Below, one piece after another: positions 55,077 to 62,615 of a DNA stretch of 64,000 bases (position 1 is the stretch's first letter; every line of letters starts with the position of its first letter). Where the stretch lies: contig NZ_FOYT01000002.1 in assembly GCF_900112175.1 (NCBI RefSeq), positions 992,001-1,056,000 of the forward strand. The letters run 5' to 3'. A model generated the notes under the pieces. That model had not been told where the DNA came from, searched no databases, and was given only the letters and a program-made list of their open reading frames with translations. This DNA is from Halogeometricum rufum (GTDB lineage: Archaea; Halobacteriota; Halobacteria; Halobacteriales; Haloferacaceae). The position numbers and the translations under genes were made by a program.

Positions 55077-55778
55077 TTACTCCCCGTCGTCGTCTGCACC
55101 GTCTTCTGTCTCCGCCGCATCGAACTGCTCGACGATGGCGTCGACCATCTCGTCCTTCGGGAGGTTCGCCTTCACGTCGGACTCCTTGGCGATGGACTGG
55201 AGTTTCGAGTACTCCATCATCTCCAGTAGCTCGCGGTACGTCTCCTTGCGGAGTTCGTCCATCTGCCCCGACTGGAGCGCCTCGGCCGCCTCGCTGGCCT
55301 TCTCGCCGGCCGCGTCCGACGCGTCCTCGGCGGACGCTTTGGCGTCTTCGGCCGTCTCCTTCGCCTCGTCGGCCGCGTCCGTTGCCTCGTCGGACGCCTC
55401 GGCCGCCGCCTCTTTGGCGGCCTCCTGTCGCTCCTCCAGTCGGTCGATAGCCCCGCGGAGGGCGTCGCCGACCGGTTCCTTGAACTCCGGCTTCCGGAGC
55501 GTGCGTCCGACCGCGACGAGCAGCGACTTGGCGAACCGGGCCGACAGCGACGGGTCGTCGTCGTCCCAGAACGTCAGCTTCGACAGGAGCCAGTCGACGA
55601 GGCCGCGGCCGAGGGCGCGTCCGAGCGCCTCGCCCAGCGTCTCGCCGACGGACCGGCCGAGCGACTGCCCGTCGACGTCGTCCAGCACGTCGTCGTCGCC
55701 GGTCAGCACCGAACCGACGTCTATCTCGTCGACGACGTCGTTGGCGACGTCCGACGCCACGTTGGCGGTGTCGCTCAC
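55077..55778 (-). CDS. Glycine-zipper, Ala-rich coiled protein with SAP/Rho-N-like end, third gene of the acidic operon
   Basis: A 233-residue protein. Residues about 38-66 have a glycine-zipper-like helix (GRSVGETLGEALGRALGRGL) then WLLSKLTFW. Residues about 115-175 are Ala/Glu/Asp/Lys-rich (EAAAEASDEATDAADEAKE and so on), like LEA or coiled-coil linker sequence. Residues about 185-222 (LLEMMEYSKLQSIAKESDVK, then PKDEMVDAIVEQF) look like a SAP or Rho-N helix-extended-helix domain. The tail is acidic. No signal peptide is present. Its start overlaps the stop of the preceding gene by four bases. Confidence 0.75.
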   Translation of the reverse strand: MSDTANVASDVANDVVDEIDVGSVLTGDDDVLDDVDGQSLGRSVGETLGEALGRALGRGLVDWLLSKLTFWDDDDPSLSARFAKSLLVAVGRTLRKPEFKEPVGDALRGAIDRLEERQEAAKEAAAEASDEATDAADEAKETAEDAKASAEDASDAAGEKASEAAEALQSGQMDELRKETYRELLEMMEYSKLQSIAKESDVKANLPKDEMVDAIVEQFDAAETEDGADDDGE

Positions 55779-56131
55779 GACGCCTCACCTCCGTCGTCGG
55801 ACGACTCGTCGTCAGTTCCGTCCTCCGAGCCGTCGTCGTCCGCGGCGTCCGCTTCGCCGTCCGACGCCGAGTCGCCGCTCTCGCCCTCGGCGTCGTCGGT
55901 GTCGGCGTCGTCCTCCGACTCGTCACCGCCGGAGAGAAGCGGCTCGACGACCGTCGCACCGAGGGCGCCGCCGGCCCACGCGCCGAGACTGCGCCCGACG
56001 AACGCGCCGACGGCCTCGCCGGCCGTCGCGTCCTCGTCCTCGAACTCGTCGGCCAACGGCGTATCGGCGAACACCTCGGCGAAGTCCACGTTCTCGAACG
56101 CTCCCGCGACGCTCGGCGTCTCCTCGCTCAT
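55775..56131 (-). CDS. Short glycine-zipper acidic protein, second gene of the acidic operon
   Basis: A 118-residue protein. Residues 1-40 are amphipathic (GAFENVDFAEVFADTPLADEF). Residues about 42-68 form a Gly/Ala helix (AFVGRSLGAWAGGALGATVV) that resembles the GRSVGETLGEALG helix of the next protein. The remaining 45 residues are almost only Asp, Glu, Ser, Gly and Ala. It overlaps the previous gene by four bases (ATGA) and the following one by four bases, so translation is coupled across three genes. Confidence 0.75.
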   Translation of the reverse strand: MSEETPSVAGAFENVDFAEVFADTPLADEFEDEDATAGEAVGAFVGRSLGAWAGGALGATVVEPLLSGGDESEDDADTDDAEGESGDSASDGEADAADDDGSEDGTDDESSDDGGEAS

Positions 56132-56976
56132 GCTTCGGACCCGGACCCCGACTCGCCGCCGTCGTCGGAGTCTTCGAACATCTGCTCGACGAGTTCCTTC
56201 AGGACGGAGGTGAGAATCTCGTCGAACGGTACGTCGCCGAACGCCTCGCTCAGCGACTCCTTCACGGAGCCGGCCGCCTCGGAGACGCGGCTCTCGCCGT
56301 CTTCGCCCTCGCCCTCGCCGTCTTCACCCTCGCCCTCGCCGCCTTCACCGCTGCTGAGGAAGTCGCCGAAGAGGCCGCCCTCGCCGTCCTCGTCGGGCAT
56401 GATGCCCTCGAACAGGCTCCCGCCGAGGAGGTCCATCAGCAGCCCGCTGCCCCCGGAGCCGAGGAGTCCGGAGACGGCGTCGAGGAGGTTTCCGAGCAGG
56501 TTTCCGGGACCGCTGACCGCGGAGACGTCGAGCACGACTTCGTTCAGGTCGACTTCGAGGCCGAGGAGGTCGAGGAACAGCCCTTCGAGGTCGAGAAACA
56601 GGACTGTCGTTCCCTCGTCCTCTTCGTAGTCCCTCCCCTCGTCTTCGGACTCCGCCTCGGCGGCTTCTCCGTCCTCGGACTCGTCGGATTCGGCGCTCTC
56701 TTCGTCTTCTTCCGTCTCCGCCTCGTCCGCCGATTCCTCGTCTTCCGACTCCTCCTCCGCCGATTCCTCGTCTTCCGACTCCTCCTCCGCCGACTCTTCG
56801 GCGGACTCGGACTGGCCGTTGGACGCGGCGTCGCCGTCCTCTCCGCCGCTCTCCTCCTCTTGCTCGGCGGCCTGCGCCTCACCGCCGTCGGTGAGGATGC
56901 GGCACTCGTCGGGAGTCTGCAGTTGATTCGGCGCTTCGTCGACTCGCTCGTCGGACTGCGTAGACGCGTCAGTCAT
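56128..56976 (-). CDS. Acidic protein with GPGNLLGNLL module, first gene of the acidic operon
   Basis: A 282-residue protein. Residues about 30-125 are low-complexity Glu/Ser/Asp sequence, including two identical 10-residue units EEESEDEESA encoded by perfect 30-base repeats. Residues about 130-200 form a hydrophobic module: TVLFLDLEGLFLDLLGLEVD, then NEVVLDVSAVSGPGNLLGNL and LDAVSGLLG. The GPGNLLGNLL signature is one I recall from uncharacterised bacterial and archaeal proteins. The C-terminus (SVKESLSEAFGDVPFDEILTSVLKELVEQMF, residues about 234-265) is amphipathic helix. The ATG at 56976 is used; a TATA-like element lies near 57010-57017. Confidence 0.75.
   Translation of the reverse strand: MTDASTQSDERVDEAPNQLQTPDECRILTDGGEAQAAEQEEESGGEDGDAASNGQSESAEESAEEESEDEESAEEESEDEESADEAETEEDEESAESDESEDGEAAEAESEDEGRDYEEDEGTTVLFLDLEGLFLDLLGLEVDLNEVVLDVSAVSGPGNLLGNLLDAVSGLLGSGGSGLLMDLLGGSLFEGIMPDEDGEGGLFGDFLSSGEGGEGEGEDGEGEGEDGESRVSEAAGSVKESLSEAFGDVPFDEILTSVLKELVEQMFEDSDDGGESGSGSEA
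56731..56790. repeat. Two perfect 30-bp tandem repeats in the acidic operon
   Basis: The unit beginning cgattcctcgtcttccgact occurs at 56731-56760 and 56761-56790 without mismatch. On the coding strand it encodes EEESEDEESA. A degenerate third copy follows. Confidence 0.9.
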
Positions 56977-57236
56977 GGGTTCTCTTTTGCGATTCAAGTG
57001 GCCCACACTAAGCCATTCTGGCAGACAGGCCCCGAGAGTCACGTATTCTGGTGTTTCAGGCTCTGGCTGCTTTCTCCGAGGCTGTTATTTTACGAGAAAA
57101 TGAGTTCGATATTAATTCCGCTCGCGAACCGAGTCCTCCGGGAATGACGTGCTCGCTCCGTTGCGCGCGTCCAGTCGGGGTCAGTCCCCCCGCGGGTACC
57201 GACTTCGCTCCTCGCTGTCGCTCGGAGACGAAGAAG

Positions 57237-57311
57237 CGGGCCGGGAGGGACTTGAACCTCAGTCGCTTCGCTCACTCCGTTCGCTACGCTCCCTGGTTCA
57301 AGTCTCCCGTC
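57237..57311. repeat. tRNA-Lys 3'-end copy within an inverted repeat
   Basis: The 22 bases at 57237-57258 are identical to 57352-57373, the discriminator, acceptor 3' strand and T-arm part of tRNA-Lys. A reverse-oriented version (ggttcaagtctcccg at 57296-57310) forms an inverted repeat with it around a loop of cgcttcgctcactccgttcg-type sequence. From 56977 to 57351 no gene is seen. Confidence 0.8.
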
Positions 57312-57351
57312 GGAGGTACGACACCGCTCGCTGTCGCTCGCGGGTCTGTAA

Positions 57352-57425
<74 letters not shown>

Positions 57426-57505
57426 TCGACCGTTCATAACTGACGGGTGGTGATAAGCGTTTACTCTCGCGTAGACTCTTGTACCGCGGCGTTGTCGGTC
57501 GAACT

Positions 57506-58774
57506 ATGGCAGACGATCCGGCCGACACTTCCTTAGGAAAGTTCGTAGACGAATTCCTCCGCTTCGACACCACAGACGGGAACGAGGCGGCGGCGCAGGC
57601 GTGGTTTCGAGACCGACTCGAAGCGTTCGGCTTCGACGTGTACGAGTGGCGGGCCGACGCGGAACGACTCGCCGCCCACTCGTCGTTCCCGGACGACCCC
57701 GCGGAGATAGCCGTCGCCGACCGACCCAGCGTCGGCGGCGTGGTGGAGTTCGGCGACCCCGACGCCGGCCGAACGCTCGTGCTGAACGGCCACACCGACG
57801 TGGTGCCGGCCGACCGGGAGAACTGGTCGTCGGACCCGTTCGAACCGGTCTGGTCCGACGGACGACTCACCGCGCGCGGGGCCGCGGACATGAAGTCGGG
57901 GGTCGGCGCGGCCGTCTTCGCCGCGCGCGACCTGGTCGAACGCGTCGAATCGGGCGACCTGGAGGGACTGAACGGCCGCGTCGTCGTCGAGAGCGTCGTC
58001 GGCGAGGAGGAGGGGGGAATCGGGGCGGCCGCGGCCGCACTCGACAACCCCTACCCGTTCGACCGTGACGCCGCCATCGTCGCCGAACCGACCGAACTCC
58101 GGTGCGTGACGGCGACTGAGGGGACGGTGATGAAGCGGTTGCGGATTCGCGGGCGGGCGGCGCACGCCGCGACGCGGTGGAAGGGCGAGGACGTGTTGCC
58201 GCACTTCGAGCGCGTCCGACAGGCGTTCTTCGAGTTGGAGTCCGAACGCGGCGAGTCGGTGTCGCATCCGCTGTACGACGAGTACCCCATCCCGTGGCCC
58301 ATCGTCGTCGGCATCGTGCGCGCCGGGTCGTGGTCGTCGTCGGTGGCCGGCACGCTGACGGCGGAGTGGCGCTTCGGCGTCGCGCCCGGCGAGACGGTGG
58401 ACGAGGTGGAGGCGCAGTTCGAGGAGCGTCTGGCCGAGGTGGTCGAAGCGAGCGACTGGCTCTCCGAGCACCCGCCAGACTTCGAGCGGTTCACCATCCA
58501 GTTCGAACCCGCCGAGATAGACGCCGACGAACCCGTGGTGCAGTCGCTCCGGGAAGCGATGACCGCGACGGGCCACGACGACACCGACCCGGTGGGAGCG
58601 ACGTACGGTGCGGACTCGCGGCACTACGTCGCCGCCGGGATACCGACCGTCGTGTACGGCCCGGGCACCGTCGAACAGGCGCACTTCCCCGACGAGAGCA
58701 TCGACTGGGCGGAGGTGGAGACGGCCAGAGAGACGTACGTGGAGGCGGCGGCGCGGTTCCTTCAGTCGAAGTAG
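57506..58774 (+). CDS. M20-family deacylase/peptidase (ArgE/DapE-like)
   Basis: A 422-residue metal-dependent amidohydrolase. Zinc ligands and catalytic residues are visible: His and Asp in [10 protein letters not shown], Asp in [11 protein letters not shown], Glu pair in [12 protein letters not shown], Asp/Glu in VAEPTEL and the final His in [10 protein letters not shown]. The dimerisation lid domain spans about residues 190-310. Substrates in this family are N-acyl amino acids or succinyl-diaminopimelate. The precise one is not readable. The last 13 bases overlap the convergent next gene. Confidence 0.9.
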   Translation: MADDPADTSLGKFVDEFLRFDTTDGNEAAAQAWFRDRLEAFGFDVYEWRADAERLAAHSSFPDDPAEIAVADRPSVGGVVEFGDPDAGRTLVLNGHTDVVPADRENWSSDPFEPVWSDGRLTARGAADMKSGVGAAVFAARDLVERVESGDLEGLNGRVVVESVVGEEEGGIGAAAAALDNPYPFDRDAAIVAEPTELRCVTATEGTVMKRLRIRGRAAHAATRWKGEDVLPHFERVRQAFFELESERGESVSHPLYDEYPIPWPIVVGIVRAGSWSSSVAGTLTAEWRFGVAPGETVDEVEAQFEERLAEVVEASDWLSEHPPDFERFTIQFEPAEIDADEPVVQSLREAMTATGHDDTDPVGATYGADSRHYVAAGIPTVVYGPGTVEQAHFPDESIDWAEVETARETYVEAAARFLQSK

Positions 58775-59451
58775 TCGTCAAGCGCCTCGTCCACGATGTC
58801 GCCCGGCGTGCGGTTCTCCAGCGACGCCCGGCGGCGGAGTTCGCGGTACCGGTCGGGCGAGACGGCGAGTTCGAGACGGCCGAGTCGGACGCCGTGTTCG
58901 GCGAGGGCGTCGGCGACCGAGCGCCCGTCGTTCACCTCGCTGGCGGCGCGGCGGACCTCCCGAACCGTCAGGTCGCCGTCGAGGACGGCCCACGCGAGGT
59001 CGAACCGGTCCGGCCCGGGGACGCGGGCGATGTGCTTGGCCGCGGTGGGCGCGATGTGTCCGCGGGCGACGTGTCGGCGCACGGCCTGCGGTAGGTCGTG
59101 GACGCGCGCCCACTTGCGGATGAACGAGACGGAGACGTCGCCGCCGGCGCGTTCGGCGGCCTTCTTGTACGACCCGACGCCACGGACGAGGGCGGCGCAC
59201 GCCGCGGCGCCGCGGAGCATGTAGACGTTGTCCTCGTCGCCGACGGTGTTCTCCGAGAAGGCGCGGACCGTCGTCGCCGCCTCGGCGAGGCTCTCGGGGT
59301 CGTCCGGGTCGAACCCGACGGCCTCGCGGGCGCGTTCGCCCGTTATCTCGGGGTCCGCCCGGACCACGGGCTCTCCGACCGGTTCCTCGCGGTCGGTGGG
59401 GAGCGAGTCGCGCCGGCGACCACCGTCGGGTTCCCGGTCGTCGTCCGTCAT
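58762..59451 (-). CDS. ParB-like HTH protein with C-terminal ribbon-helix-helix-like segment (DUF7119-like)
   Basis: A 229-residue protein. Residues about 95-160 resemble the KorB/Par[49 protein letters not shown] and [18 protein letters not shown]. Residues about 190-229 ([39 protein letters not shown]) have the strand-helix-helix pattern of ribbon-helix-helix proteins. The N-terminal 90 residues are acidic and partly disordered. No ParB CTPase motif is seen. It is probably a DNA-binding regulator. From memory this is DUF7119 (unchecked). It overlaps the M20 gene end by 13 bases. Confidence 0.75.
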   Translation of the reverse strand: MTDDDREPDGGRRRDSLPTDREEPVGEPVVRADPEITGERAREAVGFDPDDPESLAEAATTVRAFSENTVGDEDNVYMLRGAAACAALVRGVGSYKKAAERAGGDVSVSFIRKWARVHDLPQAVRRHVARGHIAPTAAKHIARVPGPDRFDLAWAVLDGDLTVREVRRAASEVNDGRSVADALAEHGVRLGRLELAVSPDRYRELRRRASLENRTPGDIVDEALDDYFD

Positions 59452-59595
59452 TCGTACACCTCAGTAACGGACCGGCCGATAAAAGCGTCTCCCCGTCCGG
59501 CAACGTCTGCTGCGGCGGGGTCGAACCCGGCGTTCGAGGTGAGCGCGTTCGCCCACCCCGGGACGGTTCCGAGAGTGCGAGCGTCACACACCGCG

Positions 59596-59766
59596 TCAGT
59601 CGCCGCGGGTCTCCGAGAGGTGCTCCCAGATTTCGGTGCACCCCGCGCCGTCGTCGAGTGACGTCAGGTGGTCGTAGTCGTCGTCGGCCGCCTCGTCGGC
59701 GCCCGAGTCCGGTCGTTCCTCGTCGGACGGCGTCTCGGAGTCGGTGTCGAGCGTGTCCGGACTCAT
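59596..59766 (-). CDS. Small acidic protein with CTEIWEHLSE motif
   Basis: A 56-residue ORF. The N-terminal two thirds are acidic and disordered (MSPDTLDTDSETPSDEERPD), and the end carries YDHLTSLDDGAGCTEIWEHL, which looks like a conserved short helix with one Cys. Acid composition is typical of real haloarchaeal proteins, and the overlap of four bases (ATGA) with the preceding 32-residue ORF suggests a two-gene operon. The function is unknown. Confidence 0.6.
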   Translation of the reverse strand: MSPDTLDTDSETPSDEERPDSGADEAADDDYDHLTSLDDGAGCTEIWEHLSETRGD

Positions 59767-59861
59767 TCGTCGTCGGACCCGTCGGTGAGGTGCAGTTCGG
59801 GCGCGACGTCAGCCGAGACGTGCTGTCTCCGACCGGCGGGTCGGGGGGGAGAGTCGGTCAT
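59763..59861 (-). CDS. 32-residue ORF coupled to the CTEIWEHLSE protein gene
   Basis: A short ORF (MTDSPPRPAGRRQHVSADV, then APELHLTDGSDDE). Its stop overlaps the next start by four bases. The ATG at 59861 lies about 27 bases downstream of a TATA-like gcttatcc on the minus strand (about 59885-59893), consistent with a leaderless transcript. No function is suggested. Confidence 0.5.
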   Translation of the reverse strand: MTDSPPRPAGRRQHVSADVAPELHLTDGSDDE

Positions 59862-59902
59862 CGATTACCCGAAGGGACGGTACTCGGATAAGCGACACTT
59901 CG

Positions 59903-59925
59903 GGAGTAAACCGTACCTTTACTCC
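59903..59925. promoter_or_regulatory. Perfect dyad ggagtaaa-N7-tttactcc
   Basis: Eight-base arms at 59903-59910 and 59918-59925 with a seven-base centre. It lies just upstream of the TATA-like element for the small acidic ORFs and between them and the divergent gene at 60079. A dimeric regulator site is likely; the factor is unknown. Confidence 0.55.
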
Positions 59926-60078
59926 GGGAAACCAGAACCGATTGCCGTCATCTTCGACGCGCACTCTCGACGCCAATCGACAGACAGCAGCCGATTTCGA
60001 ACCCGCCGTCGCGTCACCGACCGAGTCGGCCTTTGCTCGCGCCGTCAGAGTGGGGTAGACCGAAGACCTATCGAGCGT

Positions 60079-60390
60079 ATGGTAGTTGCGCTTCGCATCC
60101 TCGACGACGGCGCGTGGATATCAGTCGACGACGACCGGAAGGTGAGCGTGAGCGAACTCTGGCGCGTTCCGGGCGGCGGTTTCTGCGGGTGCGACCTGAC
60201 CGACTTGGTCGTCGAGGGGTTCGTCGAAGTGGGCGTCGACGGTCGGACGGTCGACGTTCGAGCGTACGGGCAGTGCATCGCCTGCGGGGCCGCCGGGACG
60301 ACCGACTGGACGCCGGTCGGCCGCCTCGTCGAGGGCGAATTCCGTCACCTCGACCGCGATGGCGTCCTCGACCCCGTCGTCTTCGATTAA
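60079..60390 (+). CDS. Small Cys-containing protein upstream of the nitrite/sulfite reductase
   Basis: A 103-residue protein. GGGFCGCDLTDLVVEGFVEV and GQCIACGAAGTTDWTPVG provide four Cys (CxC and CxxC, about 30 residues apart), a possible zinc or iron-sulfur site. It is otherwise beta-rich and acidic. It runs in the same direction as the reductase gene, 92 bases away. The start is the ATG at 60079, from which the acidic protein begins. Unassigned. Confidence 0.65.
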   Translation: MVVALRILDDGAWISVDDDRKVSVSELWRVPGGGFCGCDLTDLVVEGFVEVGVDGRTVDVRAYGQCIACGAAGTTDWTPVGRLVEGEFRHLDRDGVLDPVVFD

Positions 60391-60401
60391 CCGGCAATCT
60401 G

Positions 60402-60416
60402 TTCCGCTATACGGAA
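60402..60416. promoter_or_regulatory. Dyad ttccg-ctata-cggaa at the reductase promoter
   Basis: Five-base perfect arms surround ctata, which may itself be the TATA core. Transcription would then start near 60434. A regulator binding here would block TBP. Confidence 0.45.
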
Positions 60417-60442
60417 GCACCGGGTAGGGTTGACGAGAGGAA

Positions 60443-60459
60443 CCGCCCTATGAGGGCGG
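60443..60459 (+). promoter_or_regulatory. Leader hairpin ccgccc-tatga-gggcgg
   Basis: A perfect six-base-pair GC stem with a five-base loop, ending 23 bases before the reductase ATG. If transcription starts near 60434, it lies near the 5' end of the mRNA. It could affect mRNA stability or ribosome access. Confidence 0.45.
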
Positions 60460-60482
60460 CGTCCCAGAGGTGGTGTACGACC

Positions 60483-62255
60483 ATGCCCACGGACGTCGAA
60501 CGCTGGAAGTCAGAGGTGTACGGCAACGAGATACGCGACCACCTGTACGAGTTCGCGGAGGAGGGGTGGGACGCCATCCCGGAGGACGAACGCGACGCGT
60601 GGTTCGAGCGCTTCAAGTGGTGGGGACTGTACCACCAGCGGAACGGTCAGGAGTCGTACTTCATGATGCGCATCGGGACGCCGAACGGCGTGCTCGAACC
60701 GGGGCAACTCCGCGTCGTCGGCGAGATAGCCGAGGAGTACGCCACCGGTCCGGGGACGAACCCCATCTTCGGCGACGCCTACGCCGACTTCACGACGCGA
60801 CAGTCCATCCAACTGCACTGGATAAACATCGAGGACGTGCCCGCCATCTTCGAGAAACTGGAGGCCAACGGCATGTCCACCCAGCAGGCCTGCGGCGACT
60901 CCTGGCGGAACATCGTCGGCAACCCCGTCGCCGGGAAGGACGCCGAGGAAGTCGTGGACGCGTGGCCGGTCATCCGCGACCTCAACGAGACGTTCAAGGG
61001 CGACGACGACCACTCGAACCTCCCGCGCAAGTGGAAGGTGTCGGTCACGGGGTCGCCCGACGGGTCCGGTCAGGGCGACATCAACGACCTCGCCTTCGAA
61101 CCGGCGTACAGGGAGGTCAACGGCGAGGAACGGGTCGGCTTCAACGTCCGGGTCGGCGGCGGCCTCGCGCGCAACGAGGAACGCCTCGCCCGCGACATCG
61201 ACGTGTGGGTCCCCCCCGAGGACGTCGCCGACGTGGCGGGCGGCCTCTCCGCCCTGTTCCGCGACTACGGCGACCGCGAGGACCGGTACAACGCCCGCAT
61301 CAAGTTCCTCGTGGACGAGTGGGGGCCGGAGGAGGTTCGCCGCGTCCTGCAGGAGGAGTACGTGGACTTCGAACTCGCCGCCGCGGGCCGCGACGTTCGG
61401 GACGAGTACACCTACAACGCCGGCGACGGCGGCCGAAACGACCTCGTCGGCGTCCACGAACAGAAGGACGGGAGCTACTTCGTCGGCTTGAACGTCCTCG
61501 TCGGCCGGATGGGGGCCGCCGACGTCCTCGAACTGGCCGACCTGGCCGACGAGTACGGCTCCGGCGAGGTCCGCCTCTCCCAGCGACAGAACGTCATCGT
61601 CACCGACGTGCCCGAGGAGAGCCTCGACGACTTCCTCGCGGCGGACCTGCTCGACCAGTACTCGCCGGACCCCTCGCCGTTCATGCGCGGGTCCGTCGCC
61701 TGTACGGGGACGGAGTTCTGCTCGCTGTCCATCGTGGAGACGAAGAACCGGCAGGTCCGCTACGCCCGGTGGCTGAAGGAGAACGTCGAACTACCCGAGG
61801 ACGTCGACCAGTTCCACGTCCACCTCTCGGGGTGTACGGCCTCCTGCGCCCAGCCGCAGATTGCCGACGTCAGCCTCCGCGGGATGAAGACGCGGAAGGA
61901 CGGCGAACCGGTCGAAGCCCTCGACGTGGGACTGGGCGGCGGCCTCGGCGAGGAACCGCAGTTCGCTCGCTGGGTGACGCAACGCGTCCCCGCCGACGAG
62001 GTGCCGGGCGCAATCCGGAACCTCCTCGACCGGTTCGCGGAGAACCGCGCGGACGGCGAGAGCTTCCGCGAGTTCGTCGCCCGCCACGACGACGAGGAAC
62101 TCGACGCGTTCGTCGACCCCGAGGAGACGGACTACGACGACCCGATGATGCACAACACGAAGATGACCTGGTACCCGTACGCCGACGACGACTCGATGGA
62201 CGCGAGTCCGGCCCCGACGCACCCCGGCGACGCGCCGACGTCGGCGGACGACTGA
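60483..62255 (+). CDS. nirA: Assimilatory nitrite/sulfite reductase, ferredoxin-dependent siroheme enzyme
   Basis: A 590-residue enzyme that reduces nitrite (or sulfite) with six electrons from ferredoxin. The siroheme-[4Fe-4S] ligands are Cys407 and Cys413 in ACTGTEFC and Cys451 and Cys455 in SGCTASC, the standard spacing. The two ferredoxin-like half-domains and parachute regions are present, with TRQSIQLHWINIEDV near residue 110 and RLSQRQNVIVTDV near 360. An acidic C-terminal extension (about 40 residues) is haloarchaeal. Nitrite is more likely than sulfite by similarity to haloarchaeal NasD/NirA. No nitrate reductase or transporter gene is in view. Confidence 0.88.
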   Translation: MPTDVERWKSEVYGNEIRDHLYEFAEEGWDAIPEDERDAWFERFKWWGLYHQRNGQESYFMMRIGTPNGVLEPGQLRVVGEIAEEYATGPGTNPIFGDAYADFTTRQSIQLHWINIEDVPAIFEKLEANGMSTQQACGDSWRNIVGNPVAGKDAEEVVDAWPVIRDLNETFKGDDDHSNLPRKWKVSVTGSPDGSGQGDINDLAFEPAYREVNGEERVGFNVRVGGGLARNEERLARDIDVWVPPEDVADVAGGLSALFRDYGDREDRYNARIKFLVDEWGPEEVRRVLQEEYVDFELAAAGRDVRDEYTYNAGDGGRNDLVGVHEQKDGSYFVGLNVLVGRMGAADVLELADLADEYGSGEVRLSQRQNVIVTDVPEESLDDFLAADLLDQYSPDPSPFMRGSVACTGTEFCSLSIVETKNRQVRYARWLKENVELPEDVDQFHVHLSGCTASCAQPQIADVSLRGMKTRKDGEPVEALDVGLGGGLGEEPQFARWVTQRVPADEVPGAIRNLLDRFAENRADGESFREFVARHDDEELDAFVDPEETDYDDPMMHNTKMTWYPYADDDSMDASPAPTHPGDAPTSADD

Positions 62256-62306
62256 GCGACGACAAGGGACGACAGCGATAAGCGCGTCCCGCGACGACGA
62301 CTCTCC

Positions 62307-62615
62307 ATGCCCAACAGACTGCTCCGCGTGAACGCGTACACGACGTTCGACATGCTCGACGGCGAGGCGGTGGGCCACGACTTCACCGAGGAGGCGTTCG
62401 CCGTCCTCAACGTCACCGCGCCGCGGCAGAACCCCGACCACGTCCGACTCGAACTCGAACTCGACAACGGTCAGTTGGACCACCTGCCGGCGCACGCCGA
62501 CAGGGTGACGCTCTCGGCGTCCGAGGCGCGGACCCTCGCCGAGGAACTGGAGTCGTACGCCGACCGGGTCGAGGCGGCCCAGAGCGACGACGCGCCGGAC
62601 CGATCGGACGACTGA
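62307..62615 (+). CDS. Small conserved haloarchaeal protein (DUF6360-like)
   Basis: A 102-residue protein beginning MPNRLLRVNAYTTFDMLDG, with VGHDFTEEAFAVLNVTAPR and ASEARTLAEELESYADRVE. From memory this pattern corresponds to DUF6360 (unchecked). It lies 51 bases after the reductase gene in the same direction, and a functional link to nitrogen assimilation is possible but not shown. It is soluble and acidic. Confidence 0.75.
   Translation: MPNRLLRVNAYTTFDMLDGEAVGHDFTEEAFAVLNVTAPRQNPDHVRLELELDNGQLDHLPAHADRVTLSASEARTLAEELESYADRVEAAQSDDAPDRSDD

Noticed and set aside
54132-56976. Gas vesicle (gvp) operon
   Set aside because: None of the four proteins has the GvpA hydrophobic core or other gvp motifs that I know, and no other gvp gene is nearby.
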